Origin: Pseudomonas sp. Fl4BN1
Lineage (GTDB): Bacteria > Pseudomonadota > Gammaproteobacteria > Pseudomonadales > Pseudomonadaceae
DNA length: 64,000 bases
NCBI RefSeq assembly: GCF_009908285.1
Contig: NZ_JAAARM010000004.1
Coordinates: 186,001-250,000, forward strand
Reading direction: 5' to 3'
This document shows, piece after piece, positions 1 to 9,179 of this stretch (its first letter is position 1; every line of letters begins with the position of its first letter). The notes under the pieces were generated by a model, which did no database searches, was not told the DNA's origin, and saw only the letters and a list, made by a program, of their open reading frames with translations. A program made the translations under genes and the position numbers.

Positions 1-140
1 GCCTCCAGGATTACTGGTGGGGCAATCGGGGCCGGTGGTTCTGGCGGCAACAGTTCTTCAGTGGCGTCCTGCAACAACGCATCCAGGTAGGACTGCAGCG
101 CCAGCTGCGGCCGGCTCTTTATATCCAGGGGACGGCTCAT
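1..140 (-). CDS. CheW-domain protein, ParP-like (5' end only)
   Basis: Only the first 46 codons are inside the window; the gene runs off the left edge. The visible residues begin MSRPLDIKSRPQLALQ and continue into a proline-rich stretch. In Pseudomonas a ParA-family gene next to motCD is followed by a CheW-like gene with a long disordered N-terminus (ParP/PA1463 type), which couples chemoreceptor arrays to polar ParC/ParA. Identity therefore rests on synteny and the N-terminal character; the CheW domain itself is not visible. The ATG at 140 lies 14 bases after the T-run of a hairpin, and a FliA-type promoter lies just upstream of that hairpin. Confidence 0.6.
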   Translation of the reverse strand, partial: MSRPLDIKSRPQLALQSYLDALLQDATEELLPPEPPAPIAPPVILE

Positions 141-153
141 GAGGATGCCCACG

Positions 154-186
154 CAAAAACCCCGACACAGTGATGTGTAGGGGTTA
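154..186 (-). terminator. Hairpin with T-run between parA and parP-like gene
   Basis: Read on the minus strand, AACCCCTACACA and TGTGTCGGGGTT form a stem with one mismatch around a four-base loop, followed by TTTTT. This is a textbook Rho-independent terminator shape. It ends 14 bases before the ATG of the downstream gene, so it may end the cheYZAB-motCD-parA transcript. Alternatively it could sit at the very 5' end of a new transcript made from the adjacent FliA-type promoter. Confidence 0.7.
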
Positions 187-211
187 TCGGCCGGGCTGCC
201 GAGTGACTTGA
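184..211 (-). promoter_or_regulatory. Sigma-28 (FliA) type promoter for parP-like/cheW genes
   Basis: On the minus strand there is TCAAG, then GCCGATAA, with 15 bases between CAAG and the -10 element. GCCGATAA is a perfect match to the sigma-28 -10 consensus; the -35 is TCAAG rather than TAAA. It lies between the parA stop and the hairpin. The predicted start falls at the base of that hairpin stem. FliA control of chemotaxis genes is established in Pseudomonas. Confidence 0.55.
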
Positions 212-224
212 ATAACGCTTCACG

Positions 225-1013
225 TCAAGCCACCTGCGCCACAAGTTGCTGGGTCAGCAGGTGCTTGAGCAAGGCTTTATAGGCCAGTACGCCGCGGCTC
301 TTGCCGTCAAACTGCGAGGGCGTGACTCCGGCCCGGCTGGCATCCCGCAGGCGGGTATCCACCGGAATGTAGCCTTGCCAGATGTCCTCGGGAAACTTGT
401 CGCGCAAAATACGCAAGGTGCCCAGGGAAGCCTGGGTCCGACGGTCGAACAGGGTCGGCACGATGGTGAACGGTAGCGGCTGCTTGCGCGAGCGGTTGAC
501 CATCGCCAGGGTATTGACCATGCGTTCCAGCCCCTTGACCGCCAGATGCTCGGTCTGCACCGGAATCACCAACTGCTGGCTGGCCGCCAGGGCATTGACC
601 ATCAGCACCCCGAGCAACGGCGGGCTGTCGATCACCGCATAGTCGAAATCCTGCCAGAGTTGCGCCAGGCTCTTGGCAATCACCAGGCCCAGGCCACTCT
701 GCCCCGGAGACTGGCGCTCGAGGGTAGCCAGGGCAGTGCTCGAGGGTAATAGCGAAATACGCTCATGACTGGTGCCCAGCAACAGCTGGCCCGGCAAGTC
801 CTCGGGCACGCTGCCCTTGTGCAGGAACAGGTCGTAGCTGCTGTGTTCCAGGGTATCCGGGTCATAGCCGAAGTAACTGGTCATGGAACCGTGGGGGTCG
901 AGATCGACCACGACCACGCGCTTGCCCGCCTCGGCCAGCAAGCCGGCTAAAGCGATGGAACTGGTGGTTTTACCGACACCACCCTTTTGATTGGCAACTG
1001 CCCAGACTCTCAT
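225..1013 (-). CDS. ParA/Soj-family ATPase (ParC-type, chemotaxis array positioning)
   Basis: This 262-residue P-loop ATPase has a deviant Walker A motif, KGGVGKT, at residues 10-16, a DLDPHG switch near 37-42 and a Walker B-like YAVIDSPP near residue 127. That is the ParA/MinD fold. Family members encoded after motCD in polar-flagellated gammaproteobacteria (ParC in Vibrio, PA1462 in P. aeruginosa) position chemoreceptor clusters at the cell pole and help partition them at division. It follows motD after 50 bases and precedes a CheW-like gene, the classical context. It is not a plasmid or chromosome partition gene: no parB or parS-like partner is present here. Confidence 0.88.
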   Translation of the reverse strand: MRVWAVANQKGGVGKTTSSIALAGLLAEAGKRVVVVDLDPHGSMTSYFGYDPDTLEHSSYDLFLHKGSVPEDLPGQLLLGTSHERISLLPSSTALATLERQSPGQSGLGLVIAKSLAQLWQDFDYAVIDSPPLLGVLMVNALAASQQLVIPVQTEHLAVKGLERMVNTLAMVNRSRKQPLPFTIVPTLFDRRTQASLGTLRILRDKFPEDIWQGYIPVDTRLRDASRAGVTPSQFDGKSRGVLAYKALLKHLLTQQLVAQVA

Positions 1014-1063
1014 TCGGTTTGTTCCTCCCGCCCGGCCACAGCGGGGCGAGACATAGCGCTAAG

Positions 1064-1948
1064 TTATAAAGCGGGTGACGGAGAATTGACGGCGCTTCCC
1101 TGTACCGGCGTTTTCACCGGGGTCGGTGCAGTTTGTGTGCCAGCACGCTTGAGTGCCGCATCCGGTGTCGCATTGGCGGTTCCGGTGCCGGTCAGGCTGC
1201 GACGCACATCCAGGTTGCGCGACACCACCAGCACCACCCGGCGGTTGCGCGCCCGGCCATCGGCAGTGGCGTTGTTGGCCACCGGCTGGAACTCGCCATA
1301 ACCCACCGAGGCCATGCGCGCCGGGTTCACCCCCTGCATCGCCAGCATCCGCACGATGCTCGCCGAGCGCGCCGAGGACAGCTCCCAGTTGGTCGGGTAT
1401 TGCGCGGTCTGGATCGGCAGGTTGTCGGTGAAACCTTCGACATGGATCGGATTGTCGAAAGGTTTGAGGATCTTCGCCACCTTGTCGATGATGGTGAACG
1501 CCTGGTCGCTGGGCATGGCATCACCACTGCCGAACAACAGGCTGGAGTTGAGCTCGATCTCTACCCACAGTTCGTTGCCACGCACGGTCATCTGATTGGA
1601 GCTGATCAGGTCACCAAAGGCTGCGCTGATGTCATCGGCGATGCTTTTCAGCGGATCACTGGCACCGGAGATGCCCGCGTCGACCTGGTCGCTGTCCTTG
1701 ACCAGCGGCTTGGCTGGGGTCACCGTCTTCGGCCGCTCATCGCCGATGGGAATCGGCTTGAGGCTGCGATCGGAGTCACTGAAGACCCCGATCAAGGCTT
1801 CGGAAATCACCTTGTACTTGCCCTCGTTGATCGAGGAAATCGAGTACATGACCACGAAAAAAGCGAACAAAAGGGTGATGAAGTCGGCATAGGAAACCAA
1901 CCAGCGTTCGTGGTTTACATGTTCTTCTTGCTGGCGACGACGAGCCAT
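1064..1948 (-). CDS. motD: Flagellar motor stator protein MotD
   Basis: The 294-residue protein is the peptidoglycan-binding B-type subunit of the second Pseudomonas stator. A short cytoplasmic N-terminus leads into a single membrane segment (about residues 17-40) containing the proton-accepting aspartate D22 in SYADFITLLFAFF. A linker follows, then an OmpA-like domain (about 150-260) with the NWELSSARS peptidoglycan-binding signature. The tail is threonine/proline-rich. It starts two bases after the motC stop, so the stator pair is translationally linked. The MARRRQQEE start and MotD-type linker separate it from MotB. Confidence 0.95.
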   Translation of the reverse strand: MARRRQQEEHVNHERWLVSYADFITLLFAFFVVMYSISSINEGKYKVISEALIGVFSDSDRSLKPIPIGDERPKTVTPAKPLVKDSDQVDAGISGASDPLKSIADDISAAFGDLISSNQMTVRGNELWVEIELNSSLLFGSGDAMPSDQAFTIIDKVAKILKPFDNPIHVEGFTDNLPIQTAQYPTNWELSSARSASIVRMLAMQGVNPARMASVGYGEFQPVANNATADGRARNRRVVLVVSRNLDVRRSLTGTGTANATPDAALKRAGTQTAPTPVKTPVQGSAVNSPSPAL

Positions 1949-1950
1949 AA

Positions 1951-2691
1951 TCAGTCCATGAAGCCTTGCAGCTTCAACTCGATGGAACGGGGGTTCTCGC
2001 CTTCGGCAATCGACAGGATGCCTTCCAGCAACATTTCCCGGTAACGCGACTGGCGCAGGGCGATGGCTTTCAGCTTGGCGGCAACCGGCAGCAGCACCAG
2101 GTTGGCACTCGCCACCCCGTAGATGGTCGCAACGAAGGCCACGGCGATGCCGCTGCCCAGTTGCGACGGATCGGCCAGGTTGCCCATCACATGAATCAAG
2201 CCCATTACCGCGCCGATGATGCCAATGGTCGGCGCATAGCCGCCCATGCTTTCGAAGACCTTGGCGGCTTCGATATCCCGGCTTTCCTGAGTGTAGAAGT
2301 CCACCTCAAGAATGCTCCGGATAGCTTCTGGCTCGGCGCCGTCCACCAGCAATTGCAGGCCTTTGCGCGAATAGGTATCCGGCTCGGCATCCGCCACGCC
2401 TTCCAGGCCCAGCAGGCCTTCCTTGCGTGCGGTCAGGCTCCAGTTGACCACCCGGTCGATGCCACCCGGCAGATCGACCCGCGGTGGAAACAGGATCCAC
2501 ACCAGGATCTGCATGGCCCGTTTGAAGGCACTCAACGGCGACTGCAGCAAGGCTGCCCCGATGGTGCCGCCAAGCACAATCAGTGCCGCCGGGCCGTTGG
2601 CCAGCGCCGACAGATGACCGCCTTCCAGGTAGTTGCCGCCGATGATGGCGACAAACGCCATGATGATCCCGATAAGGCTGAGCACATCCAT
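1951..2691 (-). CDS. motC: Flagellar motor stator protein MotC
   Basis: A 246-residue MotA/TolQ/ExbB-family membrane protein, the A-type stator subunit that pairs with MotD. Four hydrophobic segments are visible: two at the N-terminus (to about residue 45) and two after residue 145 (YAPTIGIIGAVMGL and VAFVATIYGVASANLVLLP). The charged cytoplasmic loop that contacts FliG lies between them. In Pseudomonas MotCD supports swarming and high-load rotation. Its ATG shares one base with the cheB stop codon, showing tight coupling to the chemotaxis operon. Confidence 0.95.
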   Translation of the reverse strand: MDVLSLIGIIMAFVAIIGGNYLEGGHLSALANGPAALIVLGGTIGAALLQSPLSAFKRAMQILVWILFPPRVDLPGGIDRVVNWSLTARKEGLLGLEGVADAEPDTYSRKGLQLLVDGAEPEAIRSILEVDFYTQESRDIEAAKVFESMGGYAPTIGIIGAVMGLIHVMGNLADPSQLGSGIAVAFVATIYGVASANLVLLPVAAKLKAIALRQSRYREMLLEGILSIAEGENPRSIELKLQGFMD

Positions 2692-3806
2692 CAGAGACAG
2701 GCCTCGACCAGGTGCCGGCCGATGTCATCCAGGCTGTACACCGCATCCGCCAGGTTGGCTTTGACGATGGCCATGGGCATGCCGTAGATCACGCAACTGG
2801 CCTCATCCTGGGCCCACACCGCACTACCACCTTGCTTGAGCAGGCGTGCGCCCTCACGACCGTCAGCGCCCATGCCGGTAAGCACCACCGCCAGAACTTT
2901 GTCGTTATAGGACTTGGCCGCAGAACCGAAGGTGATATCCACACACGGCTTGTAGTTCAGGCGCTCATCACCAGGAAGAATCTTCACCGCACCGCGCCCG
3001 TCGATCATCATCTGCTTGCCACCGGGAGCCAACAACGCCAGGCCCGGACGCAGGATGTCACCATCCTCGGCTTCCTTGACGCTGATGCGGCAGAGCTTGT
3101 CCAGTCGCTCGGCAAAGGCCTTGGTGAAGGCCGCCGGCATATGCTGGATCAGGACGATGGGGGCCGGGAAGTTGGCCGGCAACTGGGTCAGGACCCGCTG
3201 CAGCGCCACTGGGCCACCGGTGGAAGTACCGATCGCCACCAGCTTGTAGGCCTTGCGCTTGGGCGCAGGCGATGCCGGACCAGCCGCTGGAGCACGGGCA
3301 GGTGCCGGTGCTGGCGCCGGGCGCGCAGTGCTGCTGAAGCTGGAAGCACTCGGTGCAGGGGCGGCCGCCGGCTGCGGCGCCGGAGCGCTGTAGCTGCTGA
3401 AACGCCGATTGCTGCGCGAGATGCTGTGAACCTTCTCGCACAGCATCTGCTTGACCTTCTCGGGATTGCGCGAGATGTCTTCGAAATTCTTCGGCAGGAA
3501 ATCCACAGCCCCGGCATCCAGCGCATCGAGGGTCACTCGGGCGCCTTCATGGGTCAGGGACGAGAACATCAGGACCGGCGTCGGGCAGCGCTGCATGATA
3601 TGCCGCACTGCAGTGATGCCATCCATCATCGGCATCTCGTAGTCCATGGTGATCACGTCCGGCTTGAGCGCCAGGGCCTGATCGATCGCCTCTTTACCGT
3701 TGGTCGCCGTACCGACGACCTGGATATTCGAATCTGCTGAAAGAATTTCCGAGACGCGGCGGCGGAAAAAACCCGAATCGTCCACCACCAGGACTTTGAC
3801 TGCCAT
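2691..3806 (-). CDS. cheB: Chemotaxis response regulator / protein-glutamate methylesterase CheB
   Basis: The 371-residue protein has an N-terminal receiver domain (acidic pocket D9/D10, phosphoacceptor D55 in TMDYEMP). A long Ala/Pro/Ser linker (about 140-190) is followed by the CheB methylesterase domain with the catalytic serine in AIGTSTGGP. It demethylates and deamidates chemoreceptor glutamates when phosphorylated by CheA, giving adaptation. I start at ATG 3806 ([10 protein letters not shown]); the in-frame extension upstream has no homologous character. It follows cheA after 47 bases. Confidence 0.95.
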   Translation of the reverse strand: MAVKVLVVDDSGFFRRRVSEILSADSNIQVVGTATNGKEAIDQALALKPDVITMDYEMPMMDGITAVRHIMQRCPTPVLMFSSLTHEGARVTLDALDAGAVDFLPKNFEDISRNPEKVKQMLCEKVHSISRSNRRFSSYSAPAPQPAAAPAPSASSFSSTARPAPAPAPARAPAAGPASPAPKRKAYKLVAIGTSTGGPVALQRVLTQLPANFPAPIVLIQHMPAAFTKAFAERLDKLCRISVKEAEDGDILRPGLALLAPGGKQMMIDGRGAVKILPGDERLNYKPCVDITFGSAAKSYNDKVLAVVLTGMGADGREGARLLKQGGSAVWAQDEASCVIYGMPMAIVKANLADAVYSLDDIGRHLVEACL

Positions 3807-3853
3807 AAACACTCCGTTAGGTGGGGCGAGGCCAACCGCCCCTCCCCGCCGAA

Positions 3854-6124
3854 TCAAATACGCCGTGCGGCGTAACGCTTGAGCATGCTAGGAACATCGA
3901 GAATCAGAGCGATGCGGCCGTCACCGGTAATGGTGGCGCCGGACATGCCCGGGGTTCCCTGAAGCATTTTGCCCAAGGGCTTGATGACCACTTCTTCCTG
4001 GCCCACAAGCTGATCGACGACAAAGCCGATCCGCTGAGTGCCCACCGAAAGGATCACTACATGGCCTTCACGCTGCTCTTCATGAGCGGCGGAACTGACC
4101 AGCCAGCGCTTGAGGTAGAACAGGGGTAATGCCTTGTCGCGCACGATCACCACTTCCTGACCGTCCACTACGTTGGTGCGCGACAGGTCGAGATGGAAGA
4201 TCTCGTTGACGTTGACCAACGGGAAAGCAAACGCCTGGTTGCCGAGCATCACCATCAACGTCGGCATGATCGCCAGGGTCAACGGCACCTTGATGACGAT
4301 CTTCGAACCCTGGCCCTTGGTCGAGTAGATGTTGATCGAACCGTTGAGCTGGGAAATCTTGGTTTTCACCACGTCCATGCCCACGCCACGACCGGAGACA
4401 TCGGAGATCTCGGTCTTGGTAGAGAAACCCGGGGCAAAGATCAGGTTGTAGCACTCGCTGTCGCTCAGGCGGTCGGCGGCGTCCTTGTCCATCACGCCAC
4501 GCTTGACGGCAATCGCCCGCAGGACGTTCGGGTCCATGCCCTTGCCGTCGTCGGAGATCGACAGGAGGATGTGGTCACCCTCCTGTTCCGCCGCCAGCAC
4601 CACCTTGCCGCCACGGGACTTGCCCGAGGCTTCGCGCTCTTCCGGCGATTCGATACCGTGGTCCACCGCGTTGCGCACCAAGTGCACCAGCGGGTCGGCC
4701 AGGGCCTCCACCAGGTTCTTGTCGAGGTCGGTTTCTTCCCCTACCAGTTCCAGGTTGATCTCTTTCTTCAGCTGCCGTGCCAGGTCGCGAACCAGGCGCG
4801 GGAAGCGCCCGAAGACCTTCTTGATCGGCTGCATGCGGGTCTTCATGACCGCGGTTTGCAAGTCGGCGGTGACCACGTCGAGGTTCGACACCGCCTTGGA
4901 CATGGCTTCGTCGCCGCTGTTGAGGCCCAGGCGCACCAGACGGTTACGCACCAGCACCAACTCGCCGACCATGTTCATGATTTCGTCCAGGCGCGCGGTA
5001 TCTACCCGCACCGTGGTTTCCGCTTCGCTGGTGGGTTTTTCCGCCGGCGGGGCAGCAGCAGCGCGAGCCGGGGCAGCAGCAGGAGCAGGAGCAGCGGCAG
5101 GCTTCGGCGCTTCGGCCTTGACCTCAGGCTTCTTCGCCACTGGCTTGGCGACTGCCGCGGTAGCCGCAGCAACCGGCGCAGCCGTTGTCGCAGCTGCAGG
5201 TTTCGCCGCACCCGGAGTTTCAGAGAACTTGCCCTTGCCGTGTAACTCATCCAGCAGGGATTCGAATTCGTGATCGCTGATCAGGTCGCCACCCGCTGCG
5301 GCGGCGCTAGGCACCACTGCTGCAGGTACCGCGGCCACTGCCGACTCCAGAGCATCGACAGCAAAGCTGCCCTTGCCATGCAGTTGGTCCAGCAAGGCTT
5401 CGAATTCGTCATCGGTGATTTCATCACCACCGGCGGCCGCACCACTGGCGGCCTGGGCCGCTGCAGGTACTACCGCATCAGGTGCGAACTGACCCTTGCC
5501 GTGCAACTGGTCCAGCAGCGACTCGAACTCGGCATCGGTGATTTCATCGCCGGCCGGCTCACCTTGCGCCACTGCTGCGGCGGGCACTGACTCGGCGTCG
5601 GCCTTGGCGGCATTCAGCGAATCGAGCAGGAGTTCGAATTCGTTGTCGGTGATATCACCCTCTGAGCTTTGGGCCTCAGGCTCGACAACGGCTGGAGCCA
5701 CCTCCTCCACAGCTGGCGCTGCAGGTTCGGCGCCGGCGGGCTCTGCCAGGCGCGCCAAGGCGGCCAGCAGTTCCGGGGTCGCAGCGGTAATTGCGGTGCG
5801 CTCACGGACCTGGCTGAACATACCGTTCACCGCATCCAGAGCCTCAAGCACCACGTCCATCAATTCCGAATCGACACGCCTCTCACCCTTGCGCAGGATG
5901 TCGAAGACGTTCTCGGCGATGTGGCAGCACTCCACCAGCTCATTGAGCTGGAGGAAGCCGGCGCCCCCTTTAACAGTGTGAAAACCGCGAAAAATTGCAT
6001 TGAGCAAGTCCGCATCATCTGGCCGGCTTTCCAGCTCGACCAGTTGTTCGGACAATAGCTCTAGAATCTCGCCGGCCTCAACCAGGAAATCCTGAAGGAT
6101 CTCTTCATCGGCGCCGAAGCTCAT
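3854..6124 (-). CDS. cheA: Chemotaxis sensor histidine kinase CheA
   Basis: This 756-residue kinase has the P1 Hpt domain with phosphoacceptor H49 (GFHTVKGG), a P3 dimerisation helix pair (about 370-440), and a P4 ATPase with N-box [10 protein letters not shown] (482-491) and G-boxes DDGKGMD and GRGVGMD. A CheW-like P5 domain (about 610-750) ends it. There is no obvious globular P2 domain. Instead residues 155-300 hold four spaced copies of an acidic motif of the type EITDxEFExLLDxLHGKG, separated by Ala/Pro-rich linkers, and a very Ala/Pro/Lys-rich stretch follows (300-365). CheA phosphorylates CheY and CheB in response to receptor state. It lies 12 bases after cheZ. Confidence 0.96.
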   Translation of the reverse strand: MSFGADEEILQDFLVEAGEILELLSEQLVELESRPDDADLLNAIFRGFHTVKGGAGFLQLNELVECCHIAENVFDILRKGERRVDSELMDVVLEALDAVNGMFSQVRERTAITAATPELLAALARLAEPAGAEPAAPAVEEVAPAVVEPEAQSSEGDITDNEFELLLDSLNAAKADAESVPAAAVAQGEPAGDEITDAEFESLLDQLHGKGQFAPDAVVPAAAQAASGAAAGGDEITDDEFEALLDQLHGKGSFAVDALESAVAAVPAAVVPSAAAAGGDLISDHEFESLLDELHGKGKFSETPGAAKPAAATTAAPVAAATAAVAKPVAKKPEVKAEAPKPAAAPAPAAAPARAAAAPPAEKPTSEAETTVRVDTARLDEIMNMVGELVLVRNRLVRLGLNSGDEAMSKAVSNLDVVTADLQTAVMKTRMQPIKKVFGRFPRLVRDLARQLKKEINLELVGEETDLDKNLVEALADPLVHLVRNAVDHGIESPEEREASGKSRGGKVVLAAEQEGDHILLSISDDGKGMDPNVLRAIAVKRGVMDKDAADRLSDSECYNLIFAPGFSTKTEISDVSGRGVGMDVVKTKISQLNGSINIYSTKGQGSKIVIKVPLTLAIMPTLMVMLGNQAFAFPLVNVNEIFHLDLSRTNVVDGQEVVIVRDKALPLFYLKRWLVSSAAHEEQREGHVVILSVGTQRIGFVVDQLVGQEEVVIKPLGKMLQGTPGMSGATITGDGRIALILDVPSMLKRYAARRI
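5224..5659 (-). repeat. Four-copy coding repeat in CheA (LLDxLxGKG motif)
   Basis: Within cheA, residues about 156-171, 192-212, 233-253 and 279-299 repeat the pattern [DE]-I-[TS]-D-x-E-F-E-x-L-L-D-x-L. Three copies carry HGKGxF after it; the first copy instead reads LLLDSLNAA. Linkers are Ala/Pro/Val-rich. The copies resemble the C-terminal CheY-binding peptide of CheZ (in this window CheZ ends DDLLSSLGF). A docking role is inferred. Confidence 0.8.
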
Positions 6125-6136
6125 TAATGGGTGCTC

Positions 6137-6925
6137 CTAGAATCCAAGGCTGGAAAGCAAATCGTCTACATCGTCCTGACCGGACATAACGTCTTCCCGT
6201 TTATCGGCATGAATCTGTGGACCTTCACCCTTGGCGAGATGTTTTTGCGGATCTTTTTCAGCGAGGATCGATTCGCGGTCATGTTCGATACCGGCAAAAC
6301 GATCGACCTGGCTGGCCATCAACACCAGTTTGAGCAGATTACTTTCGACTTCCGTGACCAACTGGGTCACACGCTTGATTACCTGGCCGGTCAGGTCCTG
6401 GTAATCCTGCGCCAACAGAATGTCGTTGAGGTGGCCCGAGACGGTGCGATTTTCCTGCTCGCTGCGAGTCAGAAAAGCGTCGACCCGACGCGCCAGCTCA
6501 CGGAACTCTTCAGCCCCGACCTCGCGCCGCATGAAGCGTCCCCAGTCCGCGCTCAAGGCCTGTGCTTCAGTGCTCAGGCCGTTGACCAGCGGGGTGCTGC
6601 TCTCTACCAGGTCCATAGTGCGGTTGGCAGCGGCTTCCGTCAGCCGAACCACATAGGACAGGCGCTCGGTGGCATCCGTGATCTGTGAAACTTCCTCGGC
6701 TTGCGGCATGTGCGGGTCAATCTGAAAATTGACGATCGCGCTATGCAGCTCGCGGGTGAGCTTGCCCACTTCCTGGTACAGGCCACGGTCACGGGTCTGA
6801 TTAAGCTCATGGATCAATTGCACTGCGTCGCCGAATCTGCCCTTTTCAAGGCTCTCGACCAGTTCCAGGGCGTGCTTTTTCAGGGTCGACTCAAAGTCGT
6901 CCAGTGAAGATTCGTTATGCTCCAT
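6137..6925 (-). CDS. cheZ: CheY-phosphate phosphatase CheZ
   Basis: The 262-residue protein has the long helical hairpin typical of CheZ, with the catalytic glutamine region LLAQDYQDLTGQVIKRV, and ends in the conserved CheY-binding peptide DVDDLLSSLGF. It dephosphorylates CheY-P and terminates the motor signal. The N-terminus (about 55 residues) is a helical extension common in Pseudomonas CheZ. It lies 30 bases after cheY and 12 before cheA. Confidence 0.95.
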   Translation of the reverse strand: MEHNESSLDDFESTLKKHALELVESLEKGRFGDAVQLIHELNQTRDRGLYQEVGKLTRELHSAIVNFQIDPHMPQAEEVSQITDATERLSYVVRLTEAAANRTMDLVESSTPLVNGLSTEAQALSADWGRFMRREVGAEEFRELARRVDAFLTRSEQENRTVSGHLNDILLAQDYQDLTGQVIKRVTQLVTEVESNLLKLVLMASQVDRFAGIEHDRESILAEKDPQKHLAKGEGPQIHADKREDVMSGQDDVDDLLSSLGF

Positions 6926-6955
6926 AGCTCCCCCGTGGCGGAATGGCTACGCACA

Positions 6956-7327
6956 TCAACCGATGCGCTCGAAGATCTTTTCGATCTTCTCTTTCAACGC
7001 CTGGGCCGTGAATGGTTTGACCACATAGCCGTTCACCCCGGCCTGGGCAGCTTCGATGATCTGCTCGCGCTTGGCTTCGGCAGTTACCATCAACACCGGC
7101 AGGTGCTTGAGCTTTTCATCGGCACGCACGTGGCGCAGCAGGTCGATACCGGTCATGCCGGGCATGTTCCAGTCCGTTACCAGAAAGTCGATGCTTCCGC
7201 TGTTGAGTACCGGAATGGCGGTGGTGCCATCGTCGGCCTCGACCGTGTTGGTGAAACCCAGATCACGCAACAGGTTTTTTATGATCCGCCGCATCGTTGA
7301 AAAGTCATCAACGATGAGGATTTTCAT
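6956..7327 (-). CDS. cheY: Chemotaxis response regulator CheY
   Basis: A single receiver domain of 123 residues: acidic pocket D7/D8, phosphoacceptor D52 (VTDWNMPGM), the conserved threonine in LMVTAEA and the lysine in VVKPF. CheY-P binds FliM/FliN to switch motor rotation. I use ATG 7327 (MKILIVDDF), as in other Pseudomonas CheY. An in-frame TTG four codons upstream has the better-spaced GGAGG and could give a slightly longer protein. A 166-base gap separates it from fliA. Confidence 0.95.
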   Translation of the reverse strand: MKILIVDDFSTMRRIIKNLLRDLGFTNTVEADDGTTAIPVLNSGSIDFLVTDWNMPGMTGIDLLRHVRADEKLKHLPVLMVTAEAKREQIIEAAQAGVNGYVVKPFTAQALKEKIEKIFERIG

Positions 7328-7472
7328 GTTCTTGTCCAATTCGACCTCCAAGCAGTCTTAAACGCGTCCAGCACCTGAACGCGCCATTCAATCAATTCGG
7401 CATAACACACAACGACTGCATGAAGCACATACTGCAAAACCGGTGCTGCGCCTGGCCCCACCGGTCTTGATC

Positions 7473-7490
7473 GCAGTGTCCCCACACTGC
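7473..7490. repeat. Inverted repeat just after fliA
   Basis: GCAGTGT-CCCC-ACACTGC is a perfect 7-bp inverted repeat directly downstream of the fliA stop, with no T-run on the minus strand. It could be a weak pause or an mRNA-end structure. The 166-base fliA-cheY gap otherwise shows no recognised promoter. Confidence 0.5.
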
Positions 7491-7493
7491 CTG

Positions 7494-8234
7494 TCAGCGC
7501 GCTCGCCACTCCCCCAAACGCCCCCGCAAGCGGGCTGCGCACTGGCTGTGTAACTGGCTGACCCGCGATTCGCTGACCCCCAGGACCTCACCGATTTCCT
7601 TGAGGTTCAGCTCTTCGTCGTAGTACAGCGCCAACACCAGTCGCTCGCGCTCCGGCAAATTGGCAATCGCATCCGCCAACGCGGCCTGGAAGCGTTCATC
7701 CTCCAGGTCTCGTGACGGCTCGAGATGAGCACTGGCGCCATCCTCGTGCAGCCCTTCATGCTCGCCGTCCTGCAACAGATCGTCGAAACTGAACAGGCGA
7801 CTGCCCAAGGTGTCGTTCAAAATCCCGTAATAATCGTCGAGACTCAATTGAAGTTCGGCCGCAACTTCGTGATCTTTAGCGTCACGACCGGTTTTAGCTT
7901 CAATTGCGCGAATTGCATCACTGACCATGCGCGTATTACGGTGCACCGAACGGGGTGCCCAGTCGCCTTTACGGACCTCATCGAGCATCGCCCCACGAAT
8001 CCGGATACCGGCGTAGGTTTCAAAGCTCGCGCCCTTGCTCGCATCGTATTTGGTCGACACTTCGAGCAAACCGATCATCCCGGCCTGAATCAGGTCTTCC
8101 ACCTGAACACTGGCCGGCAACCGCGCCAGCAGGTGATAGGCGATACGCTTGACCAGAGGCGCATAGCGCTCGATCAATTCGTACTGGCTATCACGCGCCG
8201 ACTTCTTGTAAAGGTTGTAGCCACTGGCAGTCAT
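7494..8234 (-). CDS. fliA: RNA polymerase sigma factor FliA (sigma-28)
   Basis: The 246-residue flagellar sigma factor has region 2 (LIQAGMIGLLEVSTKYD and FETYAGIRIRGAMLDEVRKGD), region 3, and region 4 with a helix-turn-helix (LKEIGEVLGVSESRVSQLHS). It directs late flagellar genes such as fliC and is held by the anti-sigma factor FlgM until hook completion. The ATG at 8234 overlaps the fleN stop as ATGA. The longer open frame upstream lies inside fleN and is rejected. Confidence 0.97.
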   Translation of the reverse strand: MTASGYNLYKKSARDSQYELIERYAPLVKRIAYHLLARLPASVQVEDLIQAGMIGLLEVSTKYDASKGASFETYAGIRIRGAMLDEVRKGDWAPRSVHRNTRMVSDAIRAIEAKTGRDAKDHEVAAELQLSLDDYYGILNDTLGSRLFSFDDLLQDGEHEGLHEDGASAHLEPSRDLEDERFQAALADAIANLPERERLVLALYYDEELNLKEIGEVLGVSESRVSQLHSQCAARLRGRLGEWRAR

Positions 8235-9061
8235 AGCACCGGTCCCGCTGTTTGATGCACTAGCCGCTCGACAAAAAATTCCAGATGCCCGCGAGGGTTC
8301 GCCGGCAACGGCCAGGTATCGACTTTTTGCGCGATGGCCTTGAACGCCAATGCACACTTCGAACGAGGAAAGGCTTCATAGACCGCACGCTGCTTTTGCA
8401 CGGCCTTGCGTACGCTTTCGTCGTAGGGAACTGCGCCGACGTATTGTAAAGCCACGTCCAGGAAGCGATCCGTGACCTTGGTCAATTTTGCAAACAAGTT
8501 GCGCCCTTCTTGAGGGCTCTGTGCCATGTTGGCCAGGACCCGGAAACGATTCATGCCGTAGTCGCGATTGAGCAGCTTGATCAGCGCATAGGCATCGGTG
8601 ATCGAGGTCGGCTCGTCACAGACCACCAGCAATACTTCCTGGGCCGCGCGAACAAAACTGACTACCGAGTCACCAATACCCGCAGCGGTGTCAATCACCA
8701 GCACATCGAGATTGTCGCCAATGTCACTGAAGGCCTGGATCAGGCCCGCGTGCTGGGCGGGGCTCAGGTGCACCATGCTCTGGGTACCCGAGGCGGCCGG
8801 GACAATGCGGATGCCGCCAGGCCCCTGGAGCAGCACATCGCGCAGCTCGCAGCGACCCTCGATGACATCGGCGAGGGTGTGTTTGGGAGTCAGCCCCAGC
8901 AGGACATCGACGTTGGCCAGACCCAGGTCGGCGTCCAGCAGCAACACCCGCCGACCCAGCTCAGCCAGAGCCAGGGACAAGTTTACTGACACGTTAGTCT
9001 TGCCGACGCCACCTTTGCCGCCGGTCACCGCAATCACCTGTACGGGATGCATGCTGCCCAT
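8231..9061 (-). CDS. fleN: Flagellar number regulator FleN (FlhG, MinD-like ATPase)
   Basis: This 276-residue MinD/ParA-family ATPase has Walker A GGKGGVGKT near residues 14-22 and the DADLGLANVD switch. In Pseudomonas FleN binds FleQ and dampens its activity, keeping flagellar number at one or a few per pole. It sits between flhF and fliA as in all polar-flagellated relatives. The 118-base gap upstream, after flhF, has no clear promoter; a 33-codon open frame there is not supported. Confidence 0.96.
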   Translation of the reverse strand: MGSMHPVQVIAVTGGKGGVGKTNVSVNLSLALAELGRRVLLLDADLGLANVDVLLGLTPKHTLADVIEGRCELRDVLLQGPGGIRIVPAASGTQSMVHLSPAQHAGLIQAFSDIGDNLDVLVIDTAAGIGDSVVSFVRAAQEVLLVVCDEPTSITDAYALIKLLNRDYGMNRFRVLANMAQSPQEGRNLFAKLTKVTDRFLDVALQYVGAVPYDESVRKAVQKQRAVYEAFPRSKCALAFKAIAQKVDTWPLPANPRGHLEFFVERLVHQTAGPVL

Positions 9062-9179
9062 GTTCTTTCTTTACCTTGTCTTACTTAGACGGGGCCACAT
9101 AACTGGCTGCGCGTTCACCATTGGAACAATGCATGGCAGACCATCGATGTAGATACAGTGCAATCTATTCATGCTTACC

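Noticed and set aside
225..1013. Chromosome or plasmid partition parA
   Set aside because: No parB or parS-like context; position after motCD is that of the chemotaxis-array ParC family.
7328..7493. FliA-type promoter before cheY
   Set aside because: Only a partial GCCGAATT was found and no -35 at proper spacing.
9062..9179. 33-codon frame (starting MNRLHCIYIDG) between flhF and fleN
   Set aside because: No convincing ribosome-binding site and no recognisable family; reported only as gap content.
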